64,000 nucleotides of DNA, taken from positions 59,421,079 to 59,485,078 of the forward strand of contig OV277870.1 in assembly GCA_922989275.2 (NCBI GenBank), written 5' to 3'. Shown piece after piece: positions 10,946 to 25,119 of the stretch. The translations under genes and the position numbers were made by a program. Source of the DNA: Gari tellinella. Taxonomy: Eukaryota > Mollusca > Bivalvia > Cardiida > Psammobiidae. The first letter of the stretch is position 1. The number at the start of each line of letters is the position of its first letter. The notes below the pieces were generated by a model. That model saw nothing but the letters and a program-made list of their open reading frames with translations, was not told where the DNA came from and did not search any database.

Positions 10946-13540
10946 GCCACGTGTCAACAAATAAATACGAAAGACTCAAGCAGGAAACGTAACACAAACA
11001 ATACACCCACCTCTCAATACGTAAAATCGCACTTGAACAATGCAAATTTGGAAATCTTAGGATTTTTCATGTCAACTTAAGGCAGTCCTGCAAATAGACA
11101 ATGGCCATTTCCAATCAGTCTAGATCTAGTCCATTTTTGGCTATCCAGAGGTGCGTATAACAATATTTTTCAAATGACAAACATTGCGTCAGTTGAGGGA
11201 TCATGCTCGAGCCTACTGATTATGTTATAGACTGTGTTGCATATGACGAGACCGCGATCCCTTCTTCTGTAGGAAATACACTGTTTGTTAAACGGCGAAC
11301 ACAATTACTAGTCATTAAAGCCAGATCAGATGCCGGATATCCCGGTGTCTGATAAGACTCTAGTTTGACACTAATGTTAAAATGAATAGTCGGAAATTTC
11401 AAAAAGTTGAAACTTTTACTTTTTATTGCAGTGTGTTTGTGTTTAGTTTGCATTGAACACTTTTAGCGCCGTAGTCAACTAAAGTCGAAGTTGCAAACAG
11501 TTTGAACCAGATCAAACGCCACGTAACCAAACAGTTTGTGAATCGGGTAAAAATCTCATGACATGTCTAACAATCTCAAATGGGAAAGGGTAACGTATTA
11601 GATACTAGATTTGATACACTTTAGCCGCCCTTCACCTTCTACACTTACATTATCGTATCTGCCACAATATTTGTCTTCTTTTACCAGTGTATTTAGAGAC
11701 AGTCTTTGAGCGAAGCATTGCTATCTTTAATTACATGTACATATGACTGTATAGTAACACAAGAGCTGCCACAATCACAGTAACACACACCCTAAAGGAA
11801 ATCACAGACGTTAAAACCTTAGTCATGTGTATTACATAAGTATCTTCTCTTTTTGAATAACTTTGACTTGCTCAGGCATCAAATGTGGATTTTGCATGTA
11901 CCTCACATCAAATGTCTTCTATGTAAAACAATGTTAAGAGCTTTGGCACAGAAAAAAGTGCCAGCTTTCAATATGATTGTGAAATTAGCATTTTTAACCT
12001 GATAGTCTCATTTTGATAACATTTATTCTAATCTAAAAACTTATATTCGTCTAGTCATTTTTCTAATCTATAAGAACTTATTGTGTGGGCAAATCAAATC
12101 AAAATCCATTCAAACTGTTGCCACTAGCATTTTATACACTTTTAATTTGGCGTTTTCAACACATCATATTCAGATAACTCTTGACCCAAAGCTTTGACAG
12201 TTTCCATAACTCCTCTAAGAACTGGGTGTCATCATTTACATTTGGTCAAAGATAAAACAAAATCCATTTAAAATTTTAGAACGTAAAGTGTAAACATTAT
12301 TGGAATATAACGTATTCTAGTATACCTGAGTAGTGAGTACATCAAAAGCAGATAACTCTTACAACATGGCCTGATTTCACATAGATTTTAGCAAGATGTT
12401 ATCTTATACAAGAACTTCTCATATATTATGTATTCAATGATTGTATGCAAATGATATCAAAATCCATTACATGTACATACATGTAGTAAAATGTGCTATC
12501 TAAGAGTCCAAGCACTCTGTAATAGTGTTTACAAGCACTGTGAAATTTATTCAACATACAAAGGGAAATAACTCTTGACATATTGATCCAATTTCATCCA
12601 CAATCCATCTCATAGAAGAACTTATAGCCAGCTATAGTTGTACCAGGTCATTCTAAATTTGTAGAGAAAACAACTTATAAACAGTACTGGTATAAGATCT
12701 TTTCTAGCACATTTGAATATATCAAGGATAGATACACGTAGCTATTGATTCACTGGCAATATTTCAAACTCAACTAAGAACGTGTAATCATAAACATTGT
12801 ATGTGAATAAGATCAAATTTCAATCAATACTGTAGCATGAAGGGCGGTATCACTGTTCCGAGGGGTATTATGAAAGGTAAATAACTATTGACCCATTGGT
12901 CCGATATCAACCATAATCACCCGAGACCTTATGGCCTATACAGTTTGTATAAGTCCATGAACATTTGTAGACAATAGAGCGTTAACAAATTAATGGTGTA
13001 AAGACGGACGCACACCGTTTGTCTTTCGTAATTGTTTCATTTGATATTTTTGCGCGGCTAGCCAAATAACAGAACTTTCTTGTTGCACTAACTTCGGAAT
13101 AAAATGATCTGGAAGCTAACACTTACCCTATTCCCACTAAATGCCAGTTTAATGGCTTAAGAAATGACCATGCTAATGTCACATGAGATGGCAAGGTTAA
13201 TGGTCTTGTTATTTTGGCAACATGAGTTAAAAAGATAAAGCCGATGATAACTTAAGTGTACAAAATTCAGCGGGGTAAATACTAAACAGTCGACAAACGA
13301 AGTGTCAGCTGAATTGGAGCGTTGAAGGTTTTTTGGGTTCACTTACTAAGGTAGAACATACCACAAATCATCGTAGACAGCCTAAATACTGAACCTTATG
13401 ATTGATGGGAAAAAAACTCTGACCAGAGTCGTCATCGTTGTGGGAACATACCCATAGAGGCTCACAAAAATACAAAACCTGTTAACGTTTTTGTCTAAAC
13501 TTGAGAAAGTTGAGCATTGTAAGGATGTACCGTACACATA
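10946..13540. other. Intergenic block with degenerate tandem sequence
   Basis: No coding exon seen. 11480-11540 holds a degraded hairpin core. 11757-13000 begins with 'caagagctgcc' and holds loosely repeated phrases (ataactcttgacc, then about 40 nt, aagaacttat), as in old bivalve interspersed repeats, ending near 'gacggacg'. Nothing else recognised. Confidence 0.4.
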
Positions 13541-13793
13541 TTAACCCTTTCCCCAATAGAAGCGACTTTTAGCGTATATAATTTATTCCTCCGCTGAAGA
13601 AAATAGTTCCAGTTAATACCCTCATGAACATTTACCATAACAAATATTTTTATATAGCCTAGCAGATGTCAGTTTAAATCAGGCTGAAAGTAAAGCAGAA
13701 TGTGCCTTAAGGCACATTCTGCTTTACTTTCAACCTGATTTAAGTGATCACCTGTCTTTCATGTTATAAACAGGTTATTAGGTAAAGGGTTAA
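13541..13793 (-). mobile_element. TTAA-ended MITE with second hairpin plan
   Basis: TTAACCCTTTCCCC to AAAGGGTTAA, hairpin at 13675-13743 with loop gccttaaggc. It ends 330 bp before gene B's start codon. Confidence 0.8.
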
Positions 13794-14122
13794 CACTACA
13801 TGTACTTAAGATCATGTATACAGTGGAAAACATTATTCTCCATCGGTTTAAAGGAAGCACGCGTAAATGCAATAAAAAGGTGAAAATGTGTTCATTGTGT
13901 CTGATCGGTAGCTAACTAATTTCCTGCTCCAATTGTCACGGAAATAAACACTTAAAATGACAATTGTGGTAACATGTTATGATAGGCTCGGGCGAGTCAA
14001 CAGATGAAACATACATGTTGTTAACTATAACGTAGCCCGTGTAACTAACCGTGTAGTAGCACACTACATGTTTACACCAGATTCGCTCCTTAGAAGGAAT
14101 ACATACTTATATAAATGTAACA

Positions 14123-17100
14123 ATGTATGTGCTCTTGTATATTGTACTTGGATTGATCATACTGTATTTTGTTCTCAGACGGAACTCAGGACAACACAAA
14201 CCAATACTTGGGCCCTCGGGATGGCCTCTAGTGGGATATGCACCGTATATGAAGAAAGGAGAAGAGTACAAAATATTGTCTGACTTAGCCGAACAATATG
14301 GGGATATATTTAAACTAACTGTGTTTGGTCAAGCCATAATTGTGCTTAACAGCGCAGAGCTTATCCGGAAAGCATTTAGTGGTGATAAATACAAAAAGTT
14401 CATAAACGACAGAGACGCATCTTTCGTTGGAAAATACGTCGATTTTGACTATAAAACAATAACATTTAACTTAAAAGCATTCGGACCTGACCATGGGATA
14501 TTACGGAAGGCTTTTGTTCAAGGATTTAATATCTACGGCGAAGGAAACCGGTTGTTCGACGATAATTTTACATTGGAGTTTGAAAATCTAGTTGAGAGAA
14601 TCCAGAAGTTTCGAGGGAAAGAATTTGACATGCTTGCTTTATTAAGGCGATCTTTGACGAATATCACATCAATCATAGTAAGTGAAGACTCGTGTCGAAA
14701 TTTAAGTCGGAAAACACCATACAAAGCTACAGTAGAGAGTGTGTTATTGACTATCAAATTTAATATCAGAGGCAAACAGACTGATCAGACACCAGGTTAT
14801 CCAACTTCCGTTCAGGCTCCAATTGTTCTTTTTATGGATGTACAGTGCTCCCTCTTTTCAACGACACCCATTTTGGGAGACAGATATTGTGTGTGTTGTT
14901 CGGAGGGAGTCGTTATAGAGAAGGTAAATTCAGACTTGACTTACATTTGCAAACAACTTGAATCCAGATCAGACTCCGCGTAATCTGGATTCAAGCTTTT
15001 CGTCACTCGTCATGGTATTTATTCTATCAAAATATCCACTTATATGTAATTTTGAGAAAATGCAGGCGACGATTTAAAGCAGACGATATTGCAGCCATGG
15101 AAATGTTGGACATAAATGTCTTGTTTGGAAGACAGCGGCAAGGGTCGTTGTTGGGAGGGGGTCGTTGTTGGGAAGGCCGTTATATAGGAGGGAGCACTGT
15201 AATTGTATTAGCACAAAAGCAGTTACTTAGAAAGAAAAACGTCTTCTTCAGTGTACAAAGGAATAGAGTTTGAAGCCAGATCATTCTGAAACTAGCAATC
15301 CTAAACTTTGTTTGCCTGTAAGTTTTAAAGAAACTGTTTATGAGGTAAGATTTTAGTAAATTGTGTGTTGAAGGGGATGGGAATTAAGGTAAGCTACATA
15401 CCGTGATAACTTGAAGAAACTTTAAAAAAAACAATAAACATGTATAGACCAGTTGTTTCTGTTAAATCAATTCAAATGTTATTGGTATTAACCTATTTGC
15501 CAATATCGCCCATAAATTCATCTTCCACTTACAGAAATAATTTCATTTTATACAGTCATAATTATACACAAAAAAGAAAATGCCCCTATATACTAGCAGG
15601 TTGTGGCTTCAAACTGGTTGAAAGGAAATGTTTGCTTTACTTTCGGTCTGCTTTAAGCAACAATCTGTATTCAATAGTGAAATCACGCTATTGGGGAAAG
15701 GATTAAGATTATACAACATCCATGGTCATACAACATATAAATACGTACACGAGTAACAATAAATACTCTATAATCTACTAGACCAGGAAATAGTTGTGAA
15801 ATGTGTTTGGTCCCATTAAACATAGACATAATTATCATTAACAACATGTTTTTTTGATCATGTATCGTATAGTCTGCTATAAAACCGATTTCTGCAAAAT
15901 GATTTCAAAATCATATTTTATGAATGTTCAATAAGAAGGAACGCTGTACTTTTGATGTATATAGATATGCATGTTTTCGTAACTGAATATCGTGTTTTCT
16001 TTACATATATATACAATTGTCCGCTGATTAGTTTCAAGAACATATCGGATAACATTATTTATTATGAATTGCGCATATTGAACATAAACTGAATATCTGG
16101 TTCTGCCATACTCAAACACTGCACCTGCAGGCCAGCAACCAAAGAGGTTCAAATGCTTCCCTCTGTATATTATTAATATCAGGTAGTGACACTTCGAAAT
16201 TACGAATATTAACACCACTGATGTAAAACACATACTGTTCGGAGATAACATACAATCAATTTAACGAAATCTGTACAAAAAAGGCATTTCGATATTTTAA
16301 TTGCGAGCCAAAGTTCTTTACCAAAACATCTGAAAGTGATTCCATGCTCAAATTTTGCAAATAAAAAGAATAATATAAGCTTTATAAGCGACTATGCTTT
16401 TTACTCGGATTTAACTCCAGATGTATGCAATTATTATAAATGTGTTTGTGTGCGATTTTAGCTCGGAGGTCATGACCTTAAAGATGGCGACCAAGATGTA
16501 AACATGTTCTGGGAATTCGACGAACTAGTTGATTACTTCCTCGGTCCTGAGATCAATGCAATCCTGATGTCATTTCCGTTTCTACGTTTTATGCCTGGCA
16601 AATATAAAAAAGCATATGAAAAGATATTATCTGCTAGAGAAGCCATTTTTAAACGGTTCTTTCACGAGAAAAAGGTACATGTATGCATTAATTTGTGTTC
16701 CGTTGTATTATTATTAACAGGAATTTATTATGTAATAGATGTGTGCATACGGTTTCGTCATGGTGCTTTTCCAAGGTTCTTTCTATACGGTATAAAGTTT
16801 CAAGTTTTTAGTTTTCCACAATAAATAATTGATTCGCGATGACGAAACTGCACATACTGATATCTTTTTCTCACACCTGGGAATAAAACTATTCTGACAA
16901 GGTTCATTGCGTAAACAGCAGAAAAATAGTTGAATAATGTTAAATAGCCTTCTGAAAAACTTCATCAGTGTTGAGTACACATTTCATTAAACTAGACCTT
17001 TTGAATTAGCGGCACGAACTGTTTCCCCTTTCAACCGTTGAACAGGAAATGTGTAAATGTGACTGCAAAGTAAATTCTCTGATACCAATAGCTATGGATG

Positions 17101-20100
17101 AAATCAAGTTTCCAACTTTGTAACTACTTACTTGATTATATTGTTTTATATATAAATCAGTTCATTTCTTATATTTACAATATATTTGCTGTAATTTCTA
17201 ATATTAAATGAACATTTTGTTAGTACATATGTATGTTTAATCCATATTAGACGTTGATACCCTATAAGGAACAGCCATGACCGAATTACTGAAGATGTGT
17301 ACATTCAAAAGCTGAATAATAAGTTCCATTGTTTACATTCTAACGTCATAGTCTGGACAGTTTGGCGCCAAAATGCCGATTTGACGTCATTTGGACATAA
17401 AATAGGATAAAATAATCGATTTTTTGTCATAGAGAAAAGCAATCAGCTGCTGTTTGCTTACCGAGTTCCAAAGATAAATTCGCAAATGAAAAATGTATAT
17501 GCCCTACATCCTTTTCGAAACTTATCAACAAGTCCCGCCCTCCCGAGAAATAGCGTTTACACGAATTTTTCAATGGAATTGAATGGGGCGAATGTAAATA
17601 TATAGTATTTCAGTGAACTGTAAGCTCGGTCACGATAATTATGCCCATTTTCTGTCACATACATGCACGAAAATCGATGGTCTCTGTTTCGTATGCACAA
17701 TGTCCAGGGCCCGTTTCATAAAACTTCGTACGACAAATACGGTCGTAAGTCAAAACTTTAAAAAAAACATATAATTTCTAGATTCTCTATCTAATTGTGT
17801 TTTGTGACATATCTCTGGAATCGCCGTTTCAAGACGAATCCAAAGAGATGTCACAAGACCGGATTAGATGGAGAAATAAATAATTATTTAGACTTTTATA
17901 ATCTGACTTACTACAACATTTGTCGTACGAAGTTTTATGAAACGGGCCCATGGTTACCGAAGTTAGTTCGTATGTCTACATTTTCCAAAGTGTCTGTTTT
18001 ATCAAAATACCTGATTGTGATTACATGTATCCCTACTTTTTACCAATTTCACTTAGGGTCATGATTGGAATTGCAACATATATTATCTTTCTCTGCCAAA
18101 TTCATAATCGTCTCTGAGAATAGGGTCACCTTAACATTGTCCATGGGGACATGATGTTGAACATATTGATAGAAGTTGCAAAATTTCCCAACACATATAT
18201 AACGGATATTTCATTATACCCGGAGAAATGCTACTTCTAAACTACCCAATCCATGTTGAATCGCATGTTCTAGTAACAACCAATGGAGTACCCGACAACA
18301 TTTTATTAAAAACCGACTAGATCACCTAACTTGGTTTTTCAAACAATATGCCCTACCAGTTCAACGTTCTATATACTTATCAAAATAATTAGTAAATATC
18401 TGTTTATGGATGTCAAAAGTAATGTCGTCTAATAGAGGATAATCAATTCCTTTGGATTGATATGAAAATATAGCACGAGAATGGGTTGTTATCTGATTAA
18501 AGAACGAGTCCGCCGCAGGACGAGTTTCTTTTAATCAGATAACAACCCATTCGAGTGTAATATTTTTATATCCATCCAAAGGAATTGATTATTCTATTTA
18601 TTATATACATTTGAATGACGATTTTACAGAGAAAAACACACATAATTAATTGTTTACATTCGACGTCACAAAATTTATTGTGATGTGACGTCGCAACACA
18701 ACAATGATATCGTCACTGCAAAAGTGATGATCACTAGTGATGATATCAACTGTGACGCATATGAAATTTATTTTACTGAGAAACATCTATAAATCATCGA
18801 AAGGTATATAATAAATTTCTATAACACAATTTATTTTAAAAACAGGCTACATACAAGCCAGGTGATGTCCGGAGTTTTATTGATGTCTACTTTGGTGAAC
18901 AACTAGAGGCTGAGAAAGAAGGTCGAGACGTTTTCTTTACAGATGAAAGAATCATGGCCGTGGTTTTGGAAATCGTTGCTGCTGGTAACAAATATTTTGA
19001 TTACTTTTATATAAATGCATTCCAGAATACACGTTTAACATTAATTGTGTCTCAAAATGTTGCTTTCGGAAAAGACGGGAACTATCTTTTCTTTCTGAAC
19101 ATCCTCGTCGTCCTTTTTACTTTTCTACTACAGTTATAACTAATACTTAACCCTTTCACTCTCATTGACGCGTAAAAGCGCGTTTGCAAACAGTTTGGAT
19201 CATGATCAGACGCCGCGTAACGCGACGTCCGATCAGGATCCAAACTGTTTGACACTCGTTTTGAAATTTCTTTAGTCATACTGCATTATTTTTTAACTTT
19301 GAAACGATATTGCAGACAACAAAATTGAAGTGATGATAATGAAACGATGAAGGGTAAGTCCTCTCTGGAACAATGGCTCAGAAAAACAGCCTGAGATAAT
19401 GCAGCTAAATTTGAAACCTTGTACATCTTTTAATACAATAGCTACATCTACTACTATCCAACATATTGGACCGAGACTTGTATATTTTTGTCGGGCCCGC
19501 TTGTGATGAGCTCGCCACGATGTCCTCGTATGTTGGGTGTATGTTAGTGCGTCCGTCCGTGCCTATGTGCGTGCGTTCGGTCTTGTCCGGGCTCTAACTC
19601 AGAAATCTATGAACAAATTGTAAAATGATTCGGCATAAATGTTTGTTTAGTACGTACAGCGTGTCGCGCGCAAACACCAGGTCGGTAGCTGAAAGGTCAA
19701 GGTCAAACTTAGAGGTCAAATATCAAAAACATGTATTTTTTGGCTTGTCTGGGCTCTAACTCGGAATTCTATGGATGGATTGTAAAATAACCTGGCATAA
19801 ATGTTCATCTAGAAGGTACGGCGTGTCACACACAAAAAAGTGTCCCTGGTCCGTAACTGAAAGGTCAAGGGCAAACTTCGAGGTCAGAGGTAACTACTCC
19901 GAACTCCATAGATTTAACGACTTTTCTTGTTTGTGGTAAGACTGTTTTTGAAAAAGTTTGCCAGGTAAAATAGCTGCTGTAATTGGAAGTTTTTTTCAGT
20001 GAATCTTTATGGTTCAAATTTCTAGATAAAATGAAATACACAAAAATCCTGAGTACATTGTATAATGTTAACAGGCGATAGTAATGTGATATTTGAAAAA

Positions 20101-22727
20101 GTTCAATATAAGAATAATACGTATCTCATATTAGCTGAAGTAAGTTTTGAAAATAAAATTGCTCATTCCTCGAGTAAACTGTGGAGAAAATTATAATCAG
20201 AATGGATTTTAACAATGCAACCACAGTTACGGGCATTATTGGTTTAGTAAAACAAAACGTGATAATTCCAATTTCAGGTATTCTTACATCCTTGTCAAGT
20301 ATTTCGTCATTACTGCTGTGTTTGTTAAACTACCCCGAGTATCAAGTCAAGATTCAGGCTGAGCTGGACAGGGTGGTGGGAAGGAAGAGACTTCCATCGT
20401 TCTCTGACAGACGGGAATGTGTGTTCACCGAGGCTGTTGTTCTAGAGACCTTGCGTTACTTAACCCCAGTGCCTTTGTTGGTTCCCCACTATTGTGAAGA
20501 AGGTGTAGATTTTGAAGGAAACCAAATACCACCCAAATCACTAGTATGTTGAACATTATAACCATAGTCAAATTTAACTCCAGTGATGTCGGCTAAATTG
20601 TATTAGATTGAAGATGATGGAATGCTGAAAGCTTAAAATTAGTTCTTCAAATATCTAAATAACTGTTTGGATTCTGATCAAGACTAACATTTATTTAACC
20701 TCCAAACTCCTAAGCCGAAATACATTTTGTGGAAGAGATCTTATTCAATCCTTCAAAAATGTACACAGTCATCTTCAAATTAGTTTTATATCATCGCTAG
20801 AACTGTCATAATGCCGTTTCAAACAAGACGTAGAGAAATAAACATGATATATCAAGGCCGCCGAATGTAAAGTTGTCACTTAATCAACCAAACGACGAAC
20901 ACAGGCTGTGTTCGACTGACATCACGTTTCATACATCTCTAGGCAATAATAACGAGAATTCCTTTGATCAGTTTAAGTTAATAGAATAAATATGTGTTTT
21001 AATGTATTTATTGGTTAAGATCATTTTTCGATCGATTGTTGTAAGCAGAAATATAATAGATAACGATAAAATATCAATTGTTTACCCTTGTAAACGTAAC
21101 CAGTCCCAATTATTATTGTCAAATACATGTATGTCTACAACCATCTCTGTTGTTTGTTTTGGTTGTTTCAAGAATTTCAAAACATATTAACTGACGGAAC
21201 ATTATGTGAATAAAGTGGTATCGGATAAACGTAATCTGAAACTACATGTACTTTTATTTCTTGAAGAGAGTGAAGTGTAAACGACTGCTACAGAGAGTTT
21301 GTCCACACTACTGTGTAGTTGCAGATAGTTCTTAACGCCTAAAGTGTGCCTGTTTGTTTGTGTGTGTGTTTTTGGACAATATTACGATTGTTGCAAATAA
21401 TACAGAGCCATATAAGACACAAAATCGTTAAACACACTGATAATACTATTTTTATATTATATAAATCAGCACTGAGAATTGAAACAGCTGACATAAACTG
21501 ATTGAAATGTCAGTTTAAAGAATATCATATTTCAATTCGACAGGTGATTGCTAATGTGTGGCATGTACATCATGACGAGAAGGTGTGGGGAGACCCCTGG
21601 AAGTTTAGACCAGAGAGATGGTTAGATGACAGTGGGGACCTATTACCGAACGACCACATTTTGAGACAGAAGTAAATACATCCACACGTAACCTTAGCAT
21701 TAGCGCGTCGATAATACATAGGGATTTTGTTTTAAAGTACAGCGCTCCCTCTCTACAACGACACGCAATGGGAGACAAGGATTGTGTGCGTTGTTCGGAG
21801 GGAGTCGTTACAGGGAGGGAAATTGGTATACATTTGCAAACAGCTTGAATCCAGATCAGACGCCGCGTTACGCGGCGTCTGATCTGGATTCAAGCTGTTT
21901 GTCACTCCTCATTAAGTTTTCTTCTGTCAAAATGTCCATTATTTAACTTTGAGAAGAACAGCAGACGACAATTTTAAGCAGGCGACATTGCAGCTGTGAA
22001 TAGGTTGGACATAATTGTCTTGTTTGGGGGAATAGCGGCAAGGGTCGTTGTAAGGAGGAAGTCGTTGTTGGGAGGGCCATTGTAGAGAGGAACACTGTAC
22101 ATACTTAACCATTTCACTCTCATTGACGCTTTAATAAAGCGCGTTTGCAAACAGTTTGGGTCCTGCTGCTTTTTGGATGATAGCTTATTACCCTTTCATG
22201 ATCAAGTTATTCAGGAGATGTTTACCCCTTCACCACTTTTTTGTCATCTGCTTAAGTATTTTTGTCTGCAAGACACGTTTCAAACACAGGTGTCAGTATC
22301 GTGAGAACAAAAGTCGAACACCCCCCCCCCCCCTATTTCTGGCATCATGTTTGTAAAATTCTCTTTTCTGAGTCTTAACTTCTAATAATGTACTTTTTGT
22401 AGTTGGAGTCCAGACACATTTGATTGTAAAGTGAGATACACTTTATCTACAGAATACGTCTTTTTGTTTATTATATACATGTACTGTTTTATTATTTTTA
22501 CATAACACAGCTGGTTACCATTCGGTATAGGACGGAGACAATGTCCCGGAGAAAGTCTAGCCAGATCCCGGATCTTCCTGTATGTTGCTACCCTGTTACA
22601 GAAATGGTCCTTTGAGATGCTACCCGAGAATTCTGTGTCTTGTGACCCCAGATATGGCGGCCACTTTGATATAGCACTTTTCATCCGACCTAAACCATTC
22701 TGGTGCAAAGCTGTGCCACGAAAATGA
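14123..22727 (+). CDS. Cytochrome P450, CYP2-clan type, gene B (six exons)
   Basis: Exons 14123-14677, 16462-16674, 18846-18984, 20278-20543, 21544-21671 and 22511-22727 join without a frameshift into 505 residues. The N-terminus has a membrane anchor, then a hinge with GPSGWPLVG. The C-helix region reads HGILRKAF (H124, R128, where Trp is expected at 124). The I-helix spans the exon 3/4 junction as [10 protein letters not shown]. The K-helix has ETLR, followed by FRPERW and heme loop FGIGRRQCPGESLAR (Cys about 445). The exon 5 donor is AA/gtaaat, so the split codon is Asn where C and D have Ser. Introns 1 and 5 each hold a TACAGT-ended MITE, and intron 2 holds two foldback elements. AATAAA follows the stop by only 13 nt. 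Family-level role: NADPH-P450-reductase-dependent oxidation in the ER, although the altered I-helix leaves the reaction type open. Confidence 0.92.
14841..15201 (+). mobile_element. TACAGTGCTCCCTC-type MITE in gene B intron 1
   Basis: TA-CAGTGCTCCCTC to GAGGGAGCACTG-TA. The core at 14948-15002 has lost part of its stem. The rest of intron 1 (15202-16461) is AT-rich, with a degraded second-plan hairpin near 15600-15700 and nothing else recognised. Confidence 0.8.
16990..17615 (+). repeat. Dispersed repeat shared with the 3' flank of gene C
   Basis: Long stretches match 42740-43393: gaacagccatgaccgaatta, a tacattc block, agtttggcgc and 'agtcccgccct'. It lies in gene B intron 2. No terminal repeat defined. 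The corresponding site beside gene D lacks it. Confidence 0.6.
17707..17949. mobile_element. GGGCCCGTTTCATAAAAC-type foldback element
   Basis: Ends gggcccgtttcataaaac and gttttatgaaacgggccc. The inner part holds a second imperfect fold around atctctggaat. In gene B intron 2. Relatives at 25120-25368 and 31563-31794. Confidence 0.85.
18438..18594. repeat. Nested foldback in gene B intron 2
   Basis: Outer arms aatcaattcctttgga/tccaaaggaattgatt, inner arms cgaatgggttgttatctgat and its complement, loop near gtccgccgcaggac. It ends about 250 bp before exon 3. Confidence 0.85.
19147..19356 (+). mobile_element. TTAA-type hairpin MITE (TTAACCCTTTCACT) in gene B intron 3
   Basis: Hairpin core 19184-19253 with one stem mismatch. 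The 3' end is diverged (gaagggtaag). Confidence 0.75.
19495..19900. repeat. Two-unit tandem repeat of about 165 bp, gene B intron 3
   Basis: Each unit contains gggctctaactc, taaaat..cggcataaatgtt, gcgtgtc and ctgaaaggtcaagg. Old, diverged copies. Exon 4 begins 378 bp after the second. Confidence 0.7.
20544..21543 (+). other. Gene B intron 4
   Basis: About 1 kb, AT-rich. Donor gtatgt after exon 4; acceptor attcgacag before exon 5. No element ends or hairpins recognised. Confidence 0.6.
21738..22099 (+). mobile_element. TACAGTGCTCCCTC-type MITE in gene B intron 5
   Basis: Near-complete copy with an almost perfect core hairpin (21837-21903: CAAACAG, GATCAGACGCCGCG and complement). A C-tract (about 22320-22334) and a truncated TTAA-type piece (22105-22165) follow before exon 6. 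Confidence 0.85.
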
Positions 22728-22740
22728 AGAAGTTTGTGAT

Positions 22741-22746
22741 AATAAA
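22741..22746 (+). promoter_or_regulatory. Polyadenylation signal AATAAA, gene B
   Basis: First AATAAA after the stop codon, 13 nt downstream, implying a very short 3' UTR if used. Confidence 0.5.
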
Positions 22747-24875
22747 ACTATGAATATAACTTCTTAAACCAGGACGCGTTAGTTGTATTAATAAGATATG
22801 GTAACTTAAAGTAGAATTGGCTCTTTACTAGCATTCTCCTTTTAGCAGTTACCATGTGAATAGTACATGTGTCATACACACCGATATCCAGGGGTCAATT
22901 ATAGGGCCATCGTTGTTTGTCATTTTGTAATCTATCGCGAAAACAACAGTATACAGTTAAATATCGACTATTAATTAGTTAAACATCGGGTTAAAAACCA
23001 CAATGGAAATAAGGAAAATATTTTTTTCTTTTTTGTGTGTGTGTTATCCTTTGTTTCTAGTGCGCATTTTTGCTTTAATTATGTTTTGCCATGTTATGTA
23101 CACTTTTCACCGAAATAAATATATCTATCTATCTACTTCACTCAATAAGATACTTGTGTATCATAATTATGTCGAAGGGTTAAACAACAATTCTAGCATG
23201 ACACATACTTTTGTCAACATGTAAATAGAAGAAGCTCATCGTGGTATATCAGAGACGTTTTACAACGTTCTTCCCTACCCCGCTCCCCCCGCGGTTAAAT
23301 GACGTGACGTGACGTCACGCATTCATTGGTTTCTATGGTGTATACAATAAGGGTATTATGACTCCCAAAGTCAAGCCGGGTCATAACATTGGTTAAGAAA
23401 TAATGAATTTATACCGGTGTTTTATTCTGGCAATAAAACACGGATAGGATTTGAGATGCGACGTAGCCGATGGCCGAGTGATTTAATTACCAGCATCTCA
23501 ACGACTACCCGTGTTTTATTGCACGATAAAACACTTGTATTCATTTATTTTTTCGATTCTAACACTTCAAATTAAAATGGTTTACCACAAATTGCACCGA
23601 TGCAACGGCGCTGCATTTCTTGGCATACGCATTTTCGAAGCCATTTGAAGTCACGTTAAGATGCTACAACGCATGAGTGTTTTATTGAGAATTAAAACAC
23701 AGAAACGTTCCTTCTTTGTTTATATTGAGACGTGCGCGAAGTGTGTTAGAATGTGTTTTAATACACTTATGGTTGTAACAAAAGAAGAAATAAAGCTGAA
23801 CTAGGTTTCGTTTAAAAAGCTTTCTATCGAGTATAGACTCTGTCTGAAAGCCATTTATTCCTCGTTATTTCGTTCAGTTGCAAGTGGGAACTATTTTGTG
23901 TTGCTAGGTTTGGTTAAATATTTTGAATTGGTCGGTCTTAAAACCCTTAACCTCCCAAAACCTCTCGAAACTCTCCAAAATCAATTTTAAAAACAAGATT
24001 TTAATATTCTAGCAGATGGTAGTTTAAACAGGCTTAAAGTTAAGGCGCATTGTGCTTTACTTTCGTCCTGTTCTAATAAGTGGAAATCTGTCTTCAAAGC
24101 CAGGAACAGGTTACTGGATAATGGATTAGAAGTGGCTGTGTATATCTTTCTTTAGTTTTGTACGAGTTGCTCCGCTTGAAATGAAAAACATCGTAGTTTT
24201 TTTTCATTATTTTAGCTTAAACTCGCCATTTTTCAAGCTTTATTTGATTAGGTATTAAGGAATTAAAGTAGTTTTGGTTGTTTTAAAGTGGTTTAGGTAG
24301 GTTTTCTATTCATCATGAAACACTTCTCTATCAAAATTAAGAGCTGTAGGTAGACTGAAGGATGACGTTTAGATCTGAATTAGTTTTGTGTAAAGACCAT
24401 AGTTATCAGCTTATTGAATGCAAACGACACGATTATTGCATATTTACTTTTTGTCGTAGAGGTGTAGCGTGGATTGGTGTAAATGGTGACCATACACGGT
24501 AGATACCTTAGGACTTTTTAATAAGAAATCATTAAACCAGGTTCAGATTTTTTCATTTTGACGCCCTACCAACTTCGACGTTACATCACTCATTGTGATG
24601 TATGTACTTAATGTATATGTCTTTTGTATTTGCCATATTTCCTTATATCTTTGTTAATGGCCAAAGGCAATGTATATTGCTAATATGCTAATAAAACTGA
24701 AACTGTTAAAACTCAAAAGTTAAAACGTTTTCTTCCGGGCGATATAAGGTCAACTAATATGGATTCTAAAATGATTAATCTTTATTTTTATAGGTTTAAC
24801 TTCCATCAGCCATATCTTTTTCCTGCAATTCCTTCTGCAATAGGGGGGAACGTTTCTACGATTGTTAAGTATAGT
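22747..24875. other. Intergenic DNA downstream of gene B
   Basis: Contains a foldback at about 23396-23552 (arms around ggtgttttattctggcaata and its complement, with gatgcgacg/gcatctc further in), a degraded second-plan hairpin near 24015-24070, and otherwise nothing recognised. Confidence 0.5.
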
Positions 24876-25067
24876 TTCACCCTTTCACTTTCAATGACGC
24901 TTAAAAGCGGGTTTGCAAACAGTTTGGATCTTGATCAGACGCCGCGTCAAGCGGCGACTGATCAAGATCCAACCTGTTTGATACTCGTTTTGTAATACAT
25001 GCTGCCTTATGTTTTAACTTTGAAACGACAAATTGAAGCAGACGACAATGAAACGGTGAAGGGGTAA
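24876..25067 (+). mobile_element. TTAACCCTTTCACT-type hairpin MITE, eroded ends
   Basis: Hairpin core at 24916-24980 (gatcagacgccgcg and near-complement), then the family's usual gcagacgacaatgaaacg tail. Confidence 0.75.
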
Positions 25068-25119
25068 AAACCTCACGAACATTTTGGGAGTGAAATGGTT
25101 AAACGTAATTTACTGCTCA

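Noticed and set aside
14108..14114. TATA-like sequence upstream of gene B
   Set aside because: Only about 9 nt before the start codon, too close to place a transcription start upstream of the ATG.
15928..16251. 107-codon minus-strand frame in gene B intron 1
   Set aside because: Hydrophobic, AT-driven translation without motif; lies within an intron.
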